A stretch of 64,000 nucleotides of DNA from Roseibium sp. Sym1 (GCF_027359675.1 NZ_CP114786.1:5926501-5990500), one strand, 5' to 3'; positions 1 through 8,989 are shown, numbered from the stretch's first letter. Translations and numbers: made by a program. Notes: generated by a model from the letters alone, not told the origin.

Positions 1-499
1 CGCGGTAGTCGTCGGAAGCGCTGGTGCCGGCCTTTTCGTGGGTCCAGTCGACCTTGCGGTAGGTGAAGGACCACTTGTCGCAATCCCCGCGGGACGCATT
101 GGCTTCGTCATTGACGTCCGGCAGGATCGTCTTGCCTTCGACCATGACCGCGTCGGTGAACTTGACGGTGAAGTAGTGTTCCTGCACGCCGGAAGTCGAG
201 GTGCGCCAGAACTGGACTTCGATTTCCATGGTCTCGCCGGTGGCCAATGCCTGCCACAACAGCGGGGTGGCCTTGTCGACCGGCTTCATGAAGGTGGTCG
301 GCATGTGGCGCCGGGTGGCGATGATGGAGCCGGACTGCGGATCCCGCGGCACGACGGCGTTCTGTTCGAAGGCATAGACCAGGGATTCGCCCTCATGGCC
401 TTCCTGCCACAGGTTGCCGATGCTGTCGGCGGTGGTTGCGTCGGAGGTGATGTCGCCCTGGGTTGCGCCCTTGACGGTGATGTATGCGATGTTGGACAT
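1..499 (-). CDS. hcp: Type VI secretion tube protein Hcp (3' end beyond window)
   Basis: Hcp forms the hexameric rings of the type VI secretion tube and is itself exported. The visible 166 codons begin MSNIAYITVKG and carry the family's early GDITSDA stretch, the GHEGESLVYAFEQ segment near residues 34-46, and the PRDPQSG turn near 52-58. Hcp proteins run to about 160-175 residues, so only the last few are likely missing. The ATG at 499 is preceded by AAGGAG, about five bases upstream. No other T6SS gene lies in the window; any would be to the left. A sigma-54-type promoter and a perfect palindrome lie upstream (599-614, 689-710). Confidence 0.9.
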   Translation of the reverse strand, partial: MSNIAYITVKGATQGDITSDATTADSIGNLWQEGHEGESLVYAFEQNAVVPRDPQSGSIIATRRHMPTTFMKPVDKATPLLWQALATGETMEIEVQFWRTSTSGVQEHYFTVKFTDAVMVEGKTILPDVNDEANASRGDCDKWSFTYRKVDWTHEKAGTSASDDYR

Positions 500-598
500 T
501 TGAGTGCTCCTTGAGTCTGGGTTTGTGTCCGTGACTGAGTGCAGTCTGTCTTCCGAATTCCGGGGCGCCGTGATGTCCGGTGCCGATGCCAAGTGAAT

Positions 599-614
599 TG
601 CAACGGCTGTGCCA
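599..614 (-). promoter_or_regulatory. Predicted sigma-54 (-24/-12) promoter of hcp
   Basis: On the minus strand the sequence reads TGGCACA-GCCG-TTGCA, matching the RpoN consensus TGGCACG-N4-TTGCW at all but one fixed base and with exact spacing. It lies about 100 bases upstream of the hcp ATG, giving a leader of roughly 90 nt. Sigma-54 control of hcp genes through a VasH-like activator is known in several bacteria; its use here is inferred. Confidence 0.72.
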
Positions 615-688
615 ACTCGCTGAAATTTTCTCAATTCATTGAAATTGCTGATGAAAACAGGATCAACGCGAAAGTGTTAACATGTACA

Positions 689-710
689 ACTGTGCAGAAA
701 TCTGCACAGT
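689..710. promoter_or_regulatory. Perfect palindrome upstream of hcp, candidate activator site
   Basis: ACTGTGCAGA-AA-TCTGCACAGT is a perfect 10-bp inverted repeat with a two-base centre. It lies about 75-95 bp upstream of the predicted -24 element, the usual range for an enhancer-binding-protein site. It has no U-tract on either strand, so a terminator role for dapA is unlikely. The rest of 500-887 shows no gene. Confidence 0.55.
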
Positions 711-887
711 CTCCCCAGCGGTGCGAACAAACATGCGCAGTGCAAGTGTGACGAACATCACAAAATGCGGTTCCGCACGGGAAAGATGGCCCGGCGGTGT
801 GGCTCCCACGGGGCAAATCAAGCGCTTTCGCACCGGTAGGGGACAGGACGCGCGAGAGTCTGCACGCTCCCGGGCAATGGTGCCCGG

Positions 888-1766
888 TCAGAGGAGACCT
901 GCGGCCTCCATGGCCTTGTCGATTGCCCGGCGGGTGTCATTCGTGACCGGAGCCAGGGGCAACCGCACGTCTTCCCCGCAAAGTCCGAGCCGCGACAGGG
1001 CATATTTGACGCAAGCCGCGGGCGGCTCCAGGAACACCGCCGAATGCAGCGGCAGAAGACGGTCCTGGTAGTCGCGCGCCAGGTTCAGGTCCTCGGCCAG
1101 CGAGGCCTTCTGGAATTCGGCGCACAGGCGCGGTGCCACGTTGGCGGTGACCGAAATGCAGCCACGGCCGCCATGGGCGTTGAAGCCGAGAGCGGCGGCA
1201 TCTTCCGCACTGAGCTGAATGAAGGACTTGCCGCAGAGCGCCCGCTGCCGGCTGACCCGCTCCATGCTGCCCGTGGCATCCTTGACACCGATGATCCGGG
1301 GCCAGCGTGCCATCTCTGCCATGGTCTCCGGCAGGATGTCGATCACGCAGCGGCCGGGGATGTTGTAGAGAATGATCGGCAGGTCGCTGTTGTCGTGGAG
1401 AACGCGATAATGCGCCAGCAGCCCTTCCTGGCTGGGCTTGTTGTAGTAGGGAGTCACGATCAGCGCCGCGTCGGCACCGACCGCTTCGGCATGCTGGAGC
1501 ATGTCGAGCGATTGTGCGGTGGCGTTGGAACCGGTTCCCGCTATGACCGGCACGCGGCCTGAAACCAGCTCGACCACCCGCCGGATGACCTCCTTGTGCT
1601 CGTCCTTGGAGACCGTCGGGCTCTCGCCGGTTGTGCCGACGGCCACAAGACCGTCACTGCCTTCGGCGATATGCCACTCGACCAGGCGCTCCAGCGCGTC
1701 GTAGTCGACCTTGCCTTCCCTGAACGGTGTCACGAGGGCAGGCAGGGATCCCTTGATGTCGAGCAT
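888..1766 (-). CDS. dapA: 4-hydroxy-tetrahydrodipicolinate synthase
   Basis: Condenses pyruvate with aspartate semialdehyde, the first committed step to diaminopimelate and lysine. The 292 residues match the family length. Schiff-base Lys162 is in VKDATG, Tyr134 and Arg139 in LYNIPGR, and Thr45-Thr46 in GTTGES, each one position after the E. coli numbering. ATG at 1766 follows GGGAGGAC at good spacing. The gene stands alone. Related DHDPS-like aldolases (N-acetylneuraminate lyase, KDG aldolase) are possible, but the combined GTTGES, Tyr and Arg set fits DapA best. Paralogs are common in this group, so it may not be the only dapA. Confidence 0.85.
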   Translation of the reverse strand: MLDIKGSLPALVTPFREGKVDYDALERLVEWHIAEGSDGLVAVGTTGESPTVSKDEHKEVIRRVVELVSGRVPVIAGTGSNATAQSLDMLQHAEAVGADAALIVTPYYNKPSQEGLLAHYRVLHDNSDLPIILYNIPGRCVIDILPETMAEMARWPRIIGVKDATGSMERVSRQRALCGKSFIQLSAEDAAALGFNAHGGRGCISVTANVAPRLCAEFQKASLAEDLNLARDYQDRLLPLHSAVFLEPPAACVKYALSRLGLCGEDVRLPLAPVTNDTRRAIDKAMEAAGLL

Positions 1767-1897
1767 GCGGCGTCCTCCCAGAGCTTGTTCGGGCTTGATG
1801 GCGCCGCTCTGTGTCGAATGTTTGTCCCGCCAATGTCTGTGCCATCAAACCGTGGCGCCTGGCAAGCTCCGGAGGTGTCCCGTGAGCACCTTCCCCG

Positions 1898-2185
1898 TCA
1901 GGCGGCGAGAAAGTCCAGACGCTCGTCCAGCCGCGCCGGCGTGATTTCCAGAATGTCGGCGCTCACCACGTTCTCGATGACGAAGGGATCTTCCGCAACA
2001 AACGCCTCAAGCGTCCCCTTGTCTGTGCCATGGGCTAATATGGCCCCGCCCCTGTTCGGTTGCAGACTGCCGACCATAAGGAACAGTCCCTTGTCAAAAC
2101 CGCGCTGGATCCAGGCCTTGTGGCCCTCCATCAGTTCGCCTGCGCGGGCCTTGTGCTCGGAAAAGGTCAGGGTCACGACATACAT
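1898..2185 (-). CDS. YCII-domain protein
   Basis: A 95-residue single-domain YCII/dimeric alpha-beta barrel protein. It begins MYVVTLTF, ends in a hydrophobic EITPARLDERLDF tail, and has the family's conserved His (MEGHKAW) and Asp-Pro (AEDPFV) near the putative active site. The ATG at 2185 follows AAGGAGAC; a longer reading upstream would overlap the TetR gene and is not supported. It lies 34 bases downstream of the TetR gene on the same strand, so the two are probably co-transcribed and self-regulated. YCII proteins are usually small enzymes or binding proteins of unknown substrate; no function is assigned. Confidence 0.8.
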   Translation of the reverse strand: MYVVTLTFSEHKARAGELMEGHKAWIQRGFDKGLFLMVGSLQPNRGGAILAHGTDKGTLEAFVAEDPFVIENVVSADILEITPARLDERLDFLAA

Positions 2186-2219
2186 GGGTGTCTCCTTGGT
2201 TTTTGACGATTGATCCGGT

Positions 2220-2804
2220 TCAATTGACGGGGGAGGCCTTTGCGGCAACGCCGCCGAGCCAGACGAGGATGTCGTCAACCTGCCGGCGGACATAGACCTC
2301 GTCCCTGAAGGCCTGGGCGAGAGTCGCCACGCCCTGGCTCCAGCCAAGAACGTGGAGGGCGTGCTCGGCTGACGCATCTCCGCAGCCCATCTCCTCGAAC
2401 TGGCGTTCCAACCAGTCGCGAAACAGCGCCATGATCCGGTTGGCCTTGTCCCTGGACGGATGATCGAGCTTGCTCAGCTCGGTGGTCAACGTGCCGACCG
2501 GGCAGCCAGAGGCCATGATCTTCGACTGGTTGGTGATGACGATCCTGATGAAACAGGCGATCCGCTCCTGCGGGGTCGCGGCGGTTTCATTCCACTTGCC
2601 GAGCAGTGCCTCGCGGTCCGCAAGACGCTTGTCGATCACCGCATCGAGGATCTCGTCCTTGGTTCTGAAATGATAGTAGAAATTGCCGCGCGAAATGTTC
2701 ACCGCCGCGGCGATGTCGGCAAAGGATGTCTGCGCAAAGCCCTGTTCGTAAAAAAGCCCGTCCGCAGCATTGACGATCTGCTGGCGCGTGCTGCCTGCCG
2801 ACAT
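2220..2804 (-). CDS. TetR/AcrR family repressor
   Basis: A 194-residue TetR-type regulator. Residues about 5-50 form the HTH domain, with the recognition region FADIAAAVNISRGNFYYHF, followed by a helical ligand-binding domain with a Cys (ASGCPVGTL) typical of the C-terminal domain of the YxaF/AcuR-like branch. The ATG at 2804 is preceded by GGGAGGGTG; an upstream in-frame start lacks such a site. Two inverted repeats just upstream (2847-2890) are probable autoregulatory operators. The likely target is its own operon with the YCII protein. The inducer is unknown. Confidence 0.85.
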   Translation of the reverse strand: MSAGSTRQQIVNAADGLFYEQGFAQTSFADIAAAVNISRGNFYYHFRTKDEILDAVIDKRLADREALLGKWNETAATPQERIACFIRIVITNQSKIMASGCPVGTLTTELSKLDHPSRDKANRIMALFRDWLERQFEEMGCGDASAEHALHVLGWSQGVATLAQAFRDEVYVRRQVDDILVWLGGVAAKASPVN

Positions 2805-2846
2805 GTCACCCTCCCCTGTCCACCAATCCGATGCGAGCAATCCCGA

Positions 2847-2890
2847 TTAGGACACTTGACCTAAACAATGATTAGGACAAACGTCCAAAT
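2847..2890. promoter_or_regulatory. Paired TetR operators
   Basis: Two inverted repeats share the direct repeat ATTAGGACA (2846, 2871) 25 bp apart. The first is TTAGG-N8-CCTAA (2847-2864). The second is ATTAGGAC-AAAC-GTCCAAAT (2871-2890), with one mismatch between arms. They start about 40 bases upstream of the TetR ATG, where an autorepressor would act. Confidence 0.6.
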
Positions 2891-2986
2891 CAGTCAAGCA
2901 CCTTGCTGAGCGGGTCCCGACCCGGCGGGGAGAACTCCATCCGAGCTGGCTGCCGGCGGGGCTCACGCCAATGTGAAGTCCACCTG

Positions 2987-3022
2987 AAAAGGCTCCTGAC
3001 ACGCAGTTGTCAGGAGCCTTTT
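2987..3022. terminator. Orphan bidirectional terminator-like hairpin
   Basis: AAAAGGCTCCTGAC pairs perfectly with GTCAGGAGCCTTTT around an 8-base loop, giving a 14-bp stem whose outer A/T bases act as a U-tract on either strand. No gene ends nearby: the TetR gene reads away to the left and egtB starts 300 bases to the right. It may insulate the two promoters or end an unseen short transcript. The rest of 2894-3318 shows no coding sequence. Confidence 0.6.
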
Positions 3023-3318
3023 CCTACATTCGGAACCAGCGAAACAACGGCCCTTGTCACGCAGCAAAAGCATTCACCCATTATTTCAACAGCTTACGCC
3101 TATTCGAACCAATTGACCGAAAATGATAGAAAAATACTACACTGTTTATTTTTATCAACATTCCGCGATCAGATGGCTTCGCGGCGTATTTTTGCACCCC
3201 GCCGGTGCAATTTCCATCATTGGAAACCCGCCATGCACGCCTACGTTTTAGCCGCTTGGCGGCACTCAACTGCCCGGCCCGCACCTTGCCGGCCGGTCCC
3301 CATGTGGAGGGAAACAAG

Positions 3319-4584
3319 ATGACTTTTTTGGACGGGCGGGTCGAACCGTCACGGACCTCATCCGCCGCAGACCTGTTCGAGCAGACACGCGCTCAGACGC
3401 TGGCGCTCGCAAGGCCCCTGACGCCGGAGGACATGGGCCTTCAGTCCATGGAGGATGCCAGCCCACCGAAGTGGCATCTGGCCCACACGACCTGGTTTTT
3501 CGAGGAATTCATCCTGAAACCGTCGCTGCCCGGTTATCTGCCCCGGGACGAGCGGTTCGCCGTCCTGTTCAATTCCTATTACGTGCAGGCCGGGCCGCGG
3601 CATACGCGGTCCAGACGGGGCCTCCTGTCCAGACCGTCTGTGCAGGAGGTGACGGACTATCGCAGCCATGTCGAGGATGCTCTTCTGGAGGGGCTTGCCC
3701 GGGACGCATTCACGCTTGACCCTGATCAACTTGGCGCCCTGCTCACGCTCGGATGTCATCACGAGATGCAGCACCAGGAACTGCTGGTGACCGACCTGCT
3801 TCACGCCTTTTCCTACAATCCGCTTCTGCCGGCCTATGTCGATCCGAAACCGGCCGCGGTGCAGCCGGTACATGACAGCGGCTGGTCGGACCATGACGGC
3901 GGCCTGGTGGAGATCGGTCATGACGGAGACGGTTTCGCCTATGACTGCGAGGGCCCGCGCCACAGGGTCTGGCTGGAGCCTTACAGACTGGCGGACCGGC
4001 CGGTGACGAACGGCGACTGGATCGCCTTCATGGAGGATGGCGGCTATGCCACCCAGACGCTCTGGCTGATGGAAGGCTGGGCTGTTCGGGAGAAGAACGG
4101 CTGGGACAGTCCCCTCTACTGGTGGCGCCAGGACGATGCCTGGTGGACCTATACCCTGCAGGGCCCCAGACCGGTCGACCTTTCCACCCCGGTGGTTCAT
4201 GTCAGCTACTATGAGGCGGATGCCTTTGCCCGCTGGGCCGGTCACCGGCTTCCGACGGAAGCAGAATGGGAAGCTGCCGCCGGGCCGACCCGCATAGAGG
4301 GCAACTTCCTGGAAAGCGGTGCGCTCACGCCGCTGCCAGGCAGCTCCGGTCTTTGGGGCGATGTCTGGCAGTGGACGTCCAGCGCGTTTTCCCCCTATCC
4401 GGGCTTCACCCCGCCGGACGGCGCCATCGGGGAATACAACGGCAAGTTCATGGTCAACCAGATGGTGCTGCGCGGCGGCTCCTGCGCGACGCCGAAACGC
4501 CAGATGCGCGCGTCCTACCGGACCTTCTTCTATCCGCACCAGCGCTGGCAGATGCTGGGCCTCAGACTGGCGGCAGACAAATGA
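3319..4584 (+). CDS. egtB: Ergothioneine biosynthesis sulfoxide synthase EgtB
   Basis: Non-heme iron enzyme that joins trimethylhistidine (hercynine) to a thiol donor with oxygen in ergothioneine synthesis. The 421 residues contain an N-terminal DinB-type domain with likely iron ligands His56 (HLAHTTWF) and the HHEMQHQE HxxxH pair near 145-150, then a formylglycine-generating-enzyme-like domain from about 210 to the end (PVTNGDW, HRLPTEAEWE, VLRGGSC). ATG at 3319 follows GGAGGGAAAC; an earlier start would add a non-conserved extension. It overlaps egtD by four bases (ATGA). EgtA, EgtC and EgtE are not nearby, so whether cysteine or gamma-glutamylcysteine is the donor cannot be told. Confidence 0.93.
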   Translation: MTFLDGRVEPSRTSSAADLFEQTRAQTLALARPLTPEDMGLQSMEDASPPKWHLAHTTWFFEEFILKPSLPGYLPRDERFAVLFNSYYVQAGPRHTRSRRGLLSRPSVQEVTDYRSHVEDALLEGLARDAFTLDPDQLGALLTLGCHHEMQHQELLVTDLLHAFSYNPLLPAYVDPKPAAVQPVHDSGWSDHDGGLVEIGHDGDGFAYDCEGPRHRVWLEPYRLADRPVTNGDWIAFMEDGGYATQTLWLMEGWAVREKNGWDSPLYWWRQDDAWWTYTLQGPRPVDLSTPVVHVSYYEADAFARWAGHRLPTEAEWEAAAGPTRIEGNFLESGALTPLPGSSGLWGDVWQWTSSAFSPYPGFTPPDGAIGEYNGKFMVNQMVLRGGSCATPKRQMRASYRTFFYPHQRWQMLGLRLAADK

Positions 4585-5528
4585 CCAAACATGTTTCCCC
4601 CGACGAACACCGGAAGACCTTCCGCGCCGAGATCCTCGCGGGCCTGACGGCACCGCGCAAGACCTGCAACAGCAAATGGCTCTATGACGATGTGGGATCT
4701 CATCTCTTCGAGGCCATTACCGAACTGGATGCCTATTATCCGACCCGGACGGAACTGGCGATCCTGAAGCGGAATGCCGCGAAATACCGGAGGCTTCCCG
4801 GTGCACGCGGCACGATGGTGGAACTCGGCAGCGGCTCCAGCCGCAAGACCGACCTGCTCCTGAACGCGTTTCAGGATCTGTCCGTCTACATGCCGATCGA
4901 CATTTCGGCCAATCACCTCAAGGCCTCGGCCGAACGGGTGCGCCGGGCGTATCCGTCGCTCGCTGTCATCCCGGTCGCGGCCGACTTCACCCAACCCTTC
5001 GGCAAGTTGCCTCTCCTGCCCGAATTACCGGTCCTGGTGTTCTTTCCCGGCTCCACGATCGGCAACTTCGAAAAGGACGCGGCCATCGGGCTGCTCAGGC
5101 AGATCCGGGACGCAATGCCGGAAGCAACCATGATTGTCGGTGTCGACCGGCCAAAGGCGGAATCGGTTCTGCTGGAGGCCTACGACGATCCGGCCGGGAT
5201 CACGGCCGCGTTCAACATGAATCTGCTGCAACGGATCAACCGGGAACTTGAGGCGGATTTCGATCTGGCATCCTTTGCCCACCAGGCCATCTGGAATGCC
5301 GGGGAAAGCCGCATCGAGATGCACCTGAAAAGCCTGAAGGCACAAACCGTTACAGTGGCGGGTGAACATATTGCCTTTGCGGATAGCGAGACAATCCACA
5401 CGGAGAACTCGCACAAATACAGCGAAAAGGCGCTTTCGGAAATCGCCGGCGAGAGCGGCTGGCGCGTTCTGGACGTGGACACCGATCCGGACGGCCTCTT
5501 TTCCGTCAACACGCTGCAGGCAAACTGA
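4581..5528 (+). CDS. egtD: L-histidine N-alpha-methyltransferase EgtD
   Basis: SAM-dependent enzyme that trimethylates histidine to hercynine, the first ergothioneine step. The 315 residues match the family. VELGSGSSRKT near residues 77-87 is the SAM-binding loop, MPIDISANHL the acidic strand, FFPGSTIGNF the following motif, and NMNLLQRINRE a conserved substrate-domain helix. It starts inside the egtB stop codon (ATGA overlap), so the pair is translationally coupled and acts in one pathway. A GC-rich hairpin follows the stop. Confidence 0.93.
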   Translation: MTKHVSPDEHRKTFRAEILAGLTAPRKTCNSKWLYDDVGSHLFEAITELDAYYPTRTELAILKRNAAKYRRLPGARGTMVELGSGSSRKTDLLLNAFQDLSVYMPIDISANHLKASAERVRRAYPSLAVIPVAADFTQPFGKLPLLPELPVLVFFPGSTIGNFEKDAAIGLLRQIRDAMPEATMIVGVDRPKAESVLLEAYDDPAGITAAFNMNLLQRINRELEADFDLASFAHQAIWNAGESRIEMHLKSLKAQTVTVAGEHIAFADSETIHTENSHKYSEKALSEIAGESGWRVLDVDTDPDGLFSVNTLQAN

Positions 5529-5540
5529 CCCTTCAGTTCA

Positions 5541-5568
5541 CGGGCGCCGGCCGGGAAGCCGGCGCTCG
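5541..5568 (+). terminator. Possible terminator after egtD
   Basis: CGGGCGCCGGC (5541-5551) pairs with GCCGGCGCTCG (5558-5568), an 11-bp stem with one G-T pair and a 6-base loop, starting 13 bases after the egtD stop. Only scattered Ts follow, so it is weak. It lies between convergent egtD and the hydrolase gene. Confidence 0.45.
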
Positions 5569-5746
5569 TGAGTCATTTCCTTTCTTCAAGGCGGCGTCCG
5601 GCCACCGGCGAGCCGGGGCCCATCAGCCTGCCACCGGGACCGGGAGCTGCGGCACTCTGGTCCCGGCCCGCACTTCGTTTGCCAGGAAAGACTGCGAAGG
5701 GGGAGTGCCGGCTTGTCAGCCTGGACAGCCACCCGTCACATCACCC

Positions 5747-6625
5747 CTATTCGATCCCGGCTATGAAGCCGGCCAGAACACGATTGAACCGGTCCGGATA
5801 TTCCCAGAACATCATGTGACCGCCAAACACGTGCACTTCGCTGTTGGGCGTGTGTTTGGCCAGGTAGGCCTTAGCGGTGCCGGACCAGTGCTCGGCAACC
5901 ACGAACGCGGAGGGAATCCGGGCGTCAACTTCCTTGGCGGTGACGAGATAGTTGCTGAAGTTGCCCGAAGCCAGATAGGCAGCGGCCACCCAGGGCGGCG
6001 AATGGGTCGACTGGTCTTCGATCCAGCGGGCCAGAGCGGGCGTGTAGTCCTGCTCGATCATGACCTCGTCCGCGTACCAGTGGATGGCGTCCCTGTGCCC
6101 CCTCGCCGTCTGCACCGCATCGAAAAGACCGGAAATGTCGGCAATACTGCCTTCGGTCCAGTCGCCTTCCTGGCCGGTCATGGGAGTCGGCGACAGGTCG
6201 ATGCACATATGTCCGGCTGCGGCTTCCGTCGACCGTATCTTCACGAATTCCCAGGTGGCGAGGCATCCGAAGGACCAGCCGACCAGGACGGGTTTCTCGA
6301 CCTTCAGATGGTCCAGCAGTCTGGCAAGGTCCGCCCCTTGCGTGACGTAGTTGTTGCCTTCCAGCGTGACGGTCGATCGTCCGTGGCTGCGCGGGTCGAA
6401 GGTGATGACCCGGTGGGTTCCGGAAAAGGCCGCGACCTGGTGTTCGAACACTTCGGTCGTGAAAGTCCATCCGGGCACCAGGACAATCGGCAGACCCTCC
6501 CCGTGATCCTCGTAGTAGAGATCGACCCCGGGTTCGACTTCGAAATAGTCTCCCGCCACAACCGGATTGCCGGCCAGCACGGTCAGGAGACCGGCCGCCA
6601 GGCATTTGGCACTGCATGCAGACAT
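5747..6625 (-). CDS. Secreted alpha/beta hydrolase
   Basis: A 292-residue alpha/beta-hydrolase with an N-terminal signal peptide (about 1-24, ending near VVAG), so probably periplasmic or secreted. The oxyanion region is VLVPGWTF, the nucleophile elbow is GWSFG near residue 118, and the catalytic His is likely in GGHMMFWEYP near the C-terminus. This ordering resembles peroxidase-like or lipase/esterase hydrolases; the substrate is unknown. ATG at 6625 has GGAGG five bases upstream and is preferred to in-frame ATGs at 6643 and 6637. It is transcribed divergently from the RpiR gene. Confidence 0.82.
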   Translation of the reverse strand: MSACSAKCLAAGLLTVLAGNPVVAGDYFEVEPGVDLYYEDHGEGLPIVLVPGWTFTTEVFEHQVAAFSGTHRVITFDPRSHGRSTVTLEGNNYVTQGADLARLLDHLKVEKPVLVGWSFGCLATWEFVKIRSTEAAAGHMCIDLSPTPMTGQEGDWTEGSIADISGLFDAVQTARGHRDAIHWYADEVMIEQDYTPALARWIEDQSTHSPPWVAAAYLASGNFSNYLVTAKEVDARIPSAFVVAEHWSGTAKAYLAKHTPNSEVHVFGGHMMFWEYPDRFNRVLAGFIAGIE

Positions 6626-6857
6626 GTTTTCCTCCATCTCCATCCCCTCTGAGGGAACGGCGTAACGCCCCCTGTGCAGCCTAGCATTACCTAAACCTTA
6701 AGATGTATTGTAAAAACTATAACAATTTTTAATTGTATCTGAACACCCTGTCCGCCCTACGCTGCGGCTTGCGGGAATCACCCCAGCTCCTCATGGCGAT
6801 CTTCCCATGCTCATCGGATCGCTAAGGTGCTTGTCCGATGGGTGCGATTTCGTCTGC

Positions 6858-6871
6858 GAAACATTTGTTTC
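6858..6871. promoter_or_regulatory. Probable RpiR operator
   Basis: GAAACA-TT-TGTTTC is a perfect 6-bp inverted repeat about 40 bases upstream of the RpiR gene. A related half (AACAAATGAAACAG) follows at about 6891-6904, just before the start codon. RpiR regulators commonly bind GAAA/TTTC-type palindromes. It lies in the divergent spacer with the hydrolase gene. Confidence 0.5.
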
Positions 6872-6911
6872 AGAAATTGACAAGGTAAAAAACAAATGAA
6901 ACAGTAACCGG

Positions 6912-7781
6912 ATGGAAACCATGTCGCCGCCTCAGCTCCGGACCGCGATCTCGGCCAACTATGCCGAGCTCAGCGAAACGTTGCGCATAGCTGCCGACTA
7001 TATTGCTGAAAATCAAGTGGAAATCGCGACGCGCAGCCTGCGCGCGGTGGCGTCCGCCAGCGGCGTATCGCCGGCGAGCTACACCCGGCTGGCCCGGGCG
7101 CTCGGGTATCCCGACTACGAGGCCCTGCGCGAACAGGCACGCGCGGAAGTAAGCCGGCGCGGCAACGAGTCATTCCAGGACAAGGCCAGGCGCCTGCAGT
7201 CGGATGCGGACCAGCCGCTGCTGCCCAGACAGGTCGCGGCCTGCATCGACAACATCAGGGCCCTGGTCGACGACATCGACCCGAGACAGCTCGAGGCCGC
7301 GGTCGAATGCCTGGAAAAATCCCGCAAGATCATCCTGATCGGCGCCCTCGCCTCCGCCGGTTTCACCGACTATTTCGCCTATCTGGCAAAATGGTTCGAC
7401 GACCGCTGGGTCGTGGCGGGCCGCAACGGCGCGACGCTCGGCAGCACGCTTGCCGGCGTCTCCTCCGCCGACAGCGTCATCATCATTTCCAAGCATCCCT
7501 ACGCGCACCGGTCCGTCCGGGCCGCGGAAGTGGCGGCGACAAGCGGTGCAAAAGTCATCGTCCTGACCGACAGCCACGCGTTCCCGGGACTGCAATTCGC
7601 CGACTTTCAATTCATACAACGCACTGAAAGTCCTCACTTTTTTTCGTCTTACGCAGCCACGCTCGTTCTCATCGAAACCATTACGGGCATGCTGGTTGCG
7701 CGAGCCGGATCCGAGGCCGAAGCCCGGATCCAGGAGGTCGACAGGCATAATCGCTTGCTCGACGAGTTTGAAAATGTCTAG
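6912..7781 (+). CDS. MurR/RpiR family transcriptional regulator
   Basis: A 289-residue regulator with an N-terminal RpiR-type HTH (about 1-85: LRAVASASGVSPASYTRLARALGYPDYEAL) and a SIS sugar-phosphate-binding domain (about 130-270: ILIGALASAGFTDY, IIISKHPYAHRSV, VIVLTDS). The phosphosugar-binding Ser pattern is partly replaced (GALASAG), so the ligand may not be a typical phosphosugar. It starts 56 bases upstream of the TAXI binding protein and probably controls that TRAP operon. The start at 6912 is uncertain; ATG 6921 is an alternative. Confidence 0.85.
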   Translation: METMSPPQLRTAISANYAELSETLRIAADYIAENQVEIATRSLRAVASASGVSPASYTRLARALGYPDYEALREQARAEVSRRGNESFQDKARRLQSDADQPLLPRQVAACIDNIRALVDDIDPRQLEAAVECLEKSRKIILIGALASAGFTDYFAYLAKWFDDRWVVAGRNGATLGSTLAGVSSADSVIIISKHPYAHRSVRAAEVAATSGAKVIVLTDSHAFPGLQFADFQFIQRTESPHFFSSYAATLVLIETITGMLVARAGSEAEARIQEVDRHNRLLDEFENV

Positions 7782-7837
7782 GGTGGCAACGACCGTCCTG
7801 GGCCTACTGAATTTTAACAAGAGGGAAGCCTAGTCAA

Positions 7838-8806
7838 ATGATGATGAAACTGAACCTTGCCGGCGCCGTACTGGCGACCAGCATCGCATTCACCGGCGCA
7901 GCCTCCGCGGAGGAGTTCATCACCATCGGTACCGGTGGTGTGACGGGCGTCTACTATCCGACCGGTGGCGCGATCTGCCGCCTGGTCAACAAGGGCCGCA
8001 AGGATCACGGCATCCGCTGCTCGGTCGAATCCACCGGCGGGTCCGTCTACAACATCAACACCGTTCGCGCCGGCGAGCTGGAGTTCGGTGTTGCCCAGTC
8101 GGACTGGCAGTATCACGCCTACAACGGCACCTCGAAATTCGAGGACAAGGGTCCGTTCGAAGGCCTGCGCGCCGTCTTCTCCGTGCATCCGGAACCGTTC
8201 ACCGTCGTTGCCCGCGCCGACAGCGGCATCAAGAACTTCGAGGACCTGAAGGGCAAGCGCGTCAACATCGGCAATCCGGGCTCCGGTCAGCGCGGCACCA
8301 TGGAAGTGCTTATGGAAGCCATGGGCTGGACCAAGGACGACTTTGCCCTTGCCACCGAGCTGAAGGCAGCCGAACAGTCCGCCGCCCTGTGCGACAACCA
8401 GATCGACGCCATGGTCTACACGGTCGGCCATCCGTCCGGTTCCATCCAGGAAGCCACCACCGCATGTGATTCCAACCTGGTGAATGTCGGTGGCGGCGCC
8501 GTCGACAAGCTGGTCGGCGACAACAGCTACTACCGGACAGCGACGATCCCGGGCGGCATGTATCGCGGCAATGACGACGACACGAAAACCTTCGGTGTCG
8601 GCGCCACCTTCATCACCTCCGCCGACGTGCCGGAAGAGACCGTCTACGTGCTGGTCAAGTCGGTGTTCGAAAACTTCGACGCCTTCAAGAAGCTGCACCC
8701 TGCCTTCGCCAACCTGAAGCCGGAAGAAATGGTCAAGGACGGCCTCAGCGCCCCGCTCCATCCGGGAGCGGCGAAATACTACAAGGAACAGGGCTGGATC
8801 GAGTAA
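7838..8806 (+). CDS. TAXI-family TRAP transporter solute-binding protein
   Basis: Periplasmic substrate-binding subunit of a TAXI-type TRAP importer. The 322 residues begin with a signal peptide (1-24, cut near ASA-EE), then [18 protein letters not shown], the TAXI hallmark, and [12 protein letters not shown] and [10 protein letters not shown] loops that line the ligand site. It has two Cys pairs' worth of residues (CRL, IRC, LCDN, ATACD) likely disulfide-bonded in the periplasm. Start ATG 7838 follows GAGGGAAG. The fused permease is 183 bases downstream after a strong hairpin. TAXI ligands known elsewhere include glutamate and alpha-ketoglutarate; none can be assigned here. Confidence 0.92.
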   Translation: MMMKLNLAGAVLATSIAFTGAASAEEFITIGTGGVTGVYYPTGGAICRLVNKGRKDHGIRCSVESTGGSVYNINTVRAGELEFGVAQSDWQYHAYNGTSKFEDKGPFEGLRAVFSVHPEPFTVVARADSGIKNFEDLKGKRVNIGNPGSGQRGTMEVLMEAMGWTKDDFALATELKAAEQSAALCDNQIDAMVYTVGHPSGSIQEATTACDSNLVNVGGGAVDKLVGDNSYYRTATIPGGMYRGNDDDTKTFGVGATFITSADVPEETVYVLVKSVFENFDAFKKLHPAFANLKPEEMVKDGLSAPLHPGAAKYYKEQGWIE

Positions 8807-8820
8807 GCCCCGCAACGCTC

Positions 8821-8846
8821 ACGGGCCCGGATTATTCCGGGCCCGT
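8821..8846 (+). promoter_or_regulatory. Hairpin between TRAP binding protein and permease
   Basis: ACGGGCCCGG and CCGGGCCCGT form a perfect 10-bp stem with a 6-base ATTATT loop, 15 bases after the binding-protein stop. No T-run follows, so it probably stabilises or attenuates the message, favouring the binding protein over the permease. Confidence 0.6.
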
Positions 8847-8989
8847 TCTGCTGAGACGGTATGGCACCTTCCACCGGACCGTCCGCGTTTCAACTGACTG
8901 ACATCTGTCCTGGCGGCACCATGACCGACCGGACACGGAATTGCACAGCGCCGGCGCTGTATCTTCAGCCGGAAACCCGGGGGATTTTC

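Noticed and set aside
870..887. CCGGGC/GCCCGG hairpin at the dapA stop as a terminator
   Set aside because: Short stem next to the stop codon with no U-tract.
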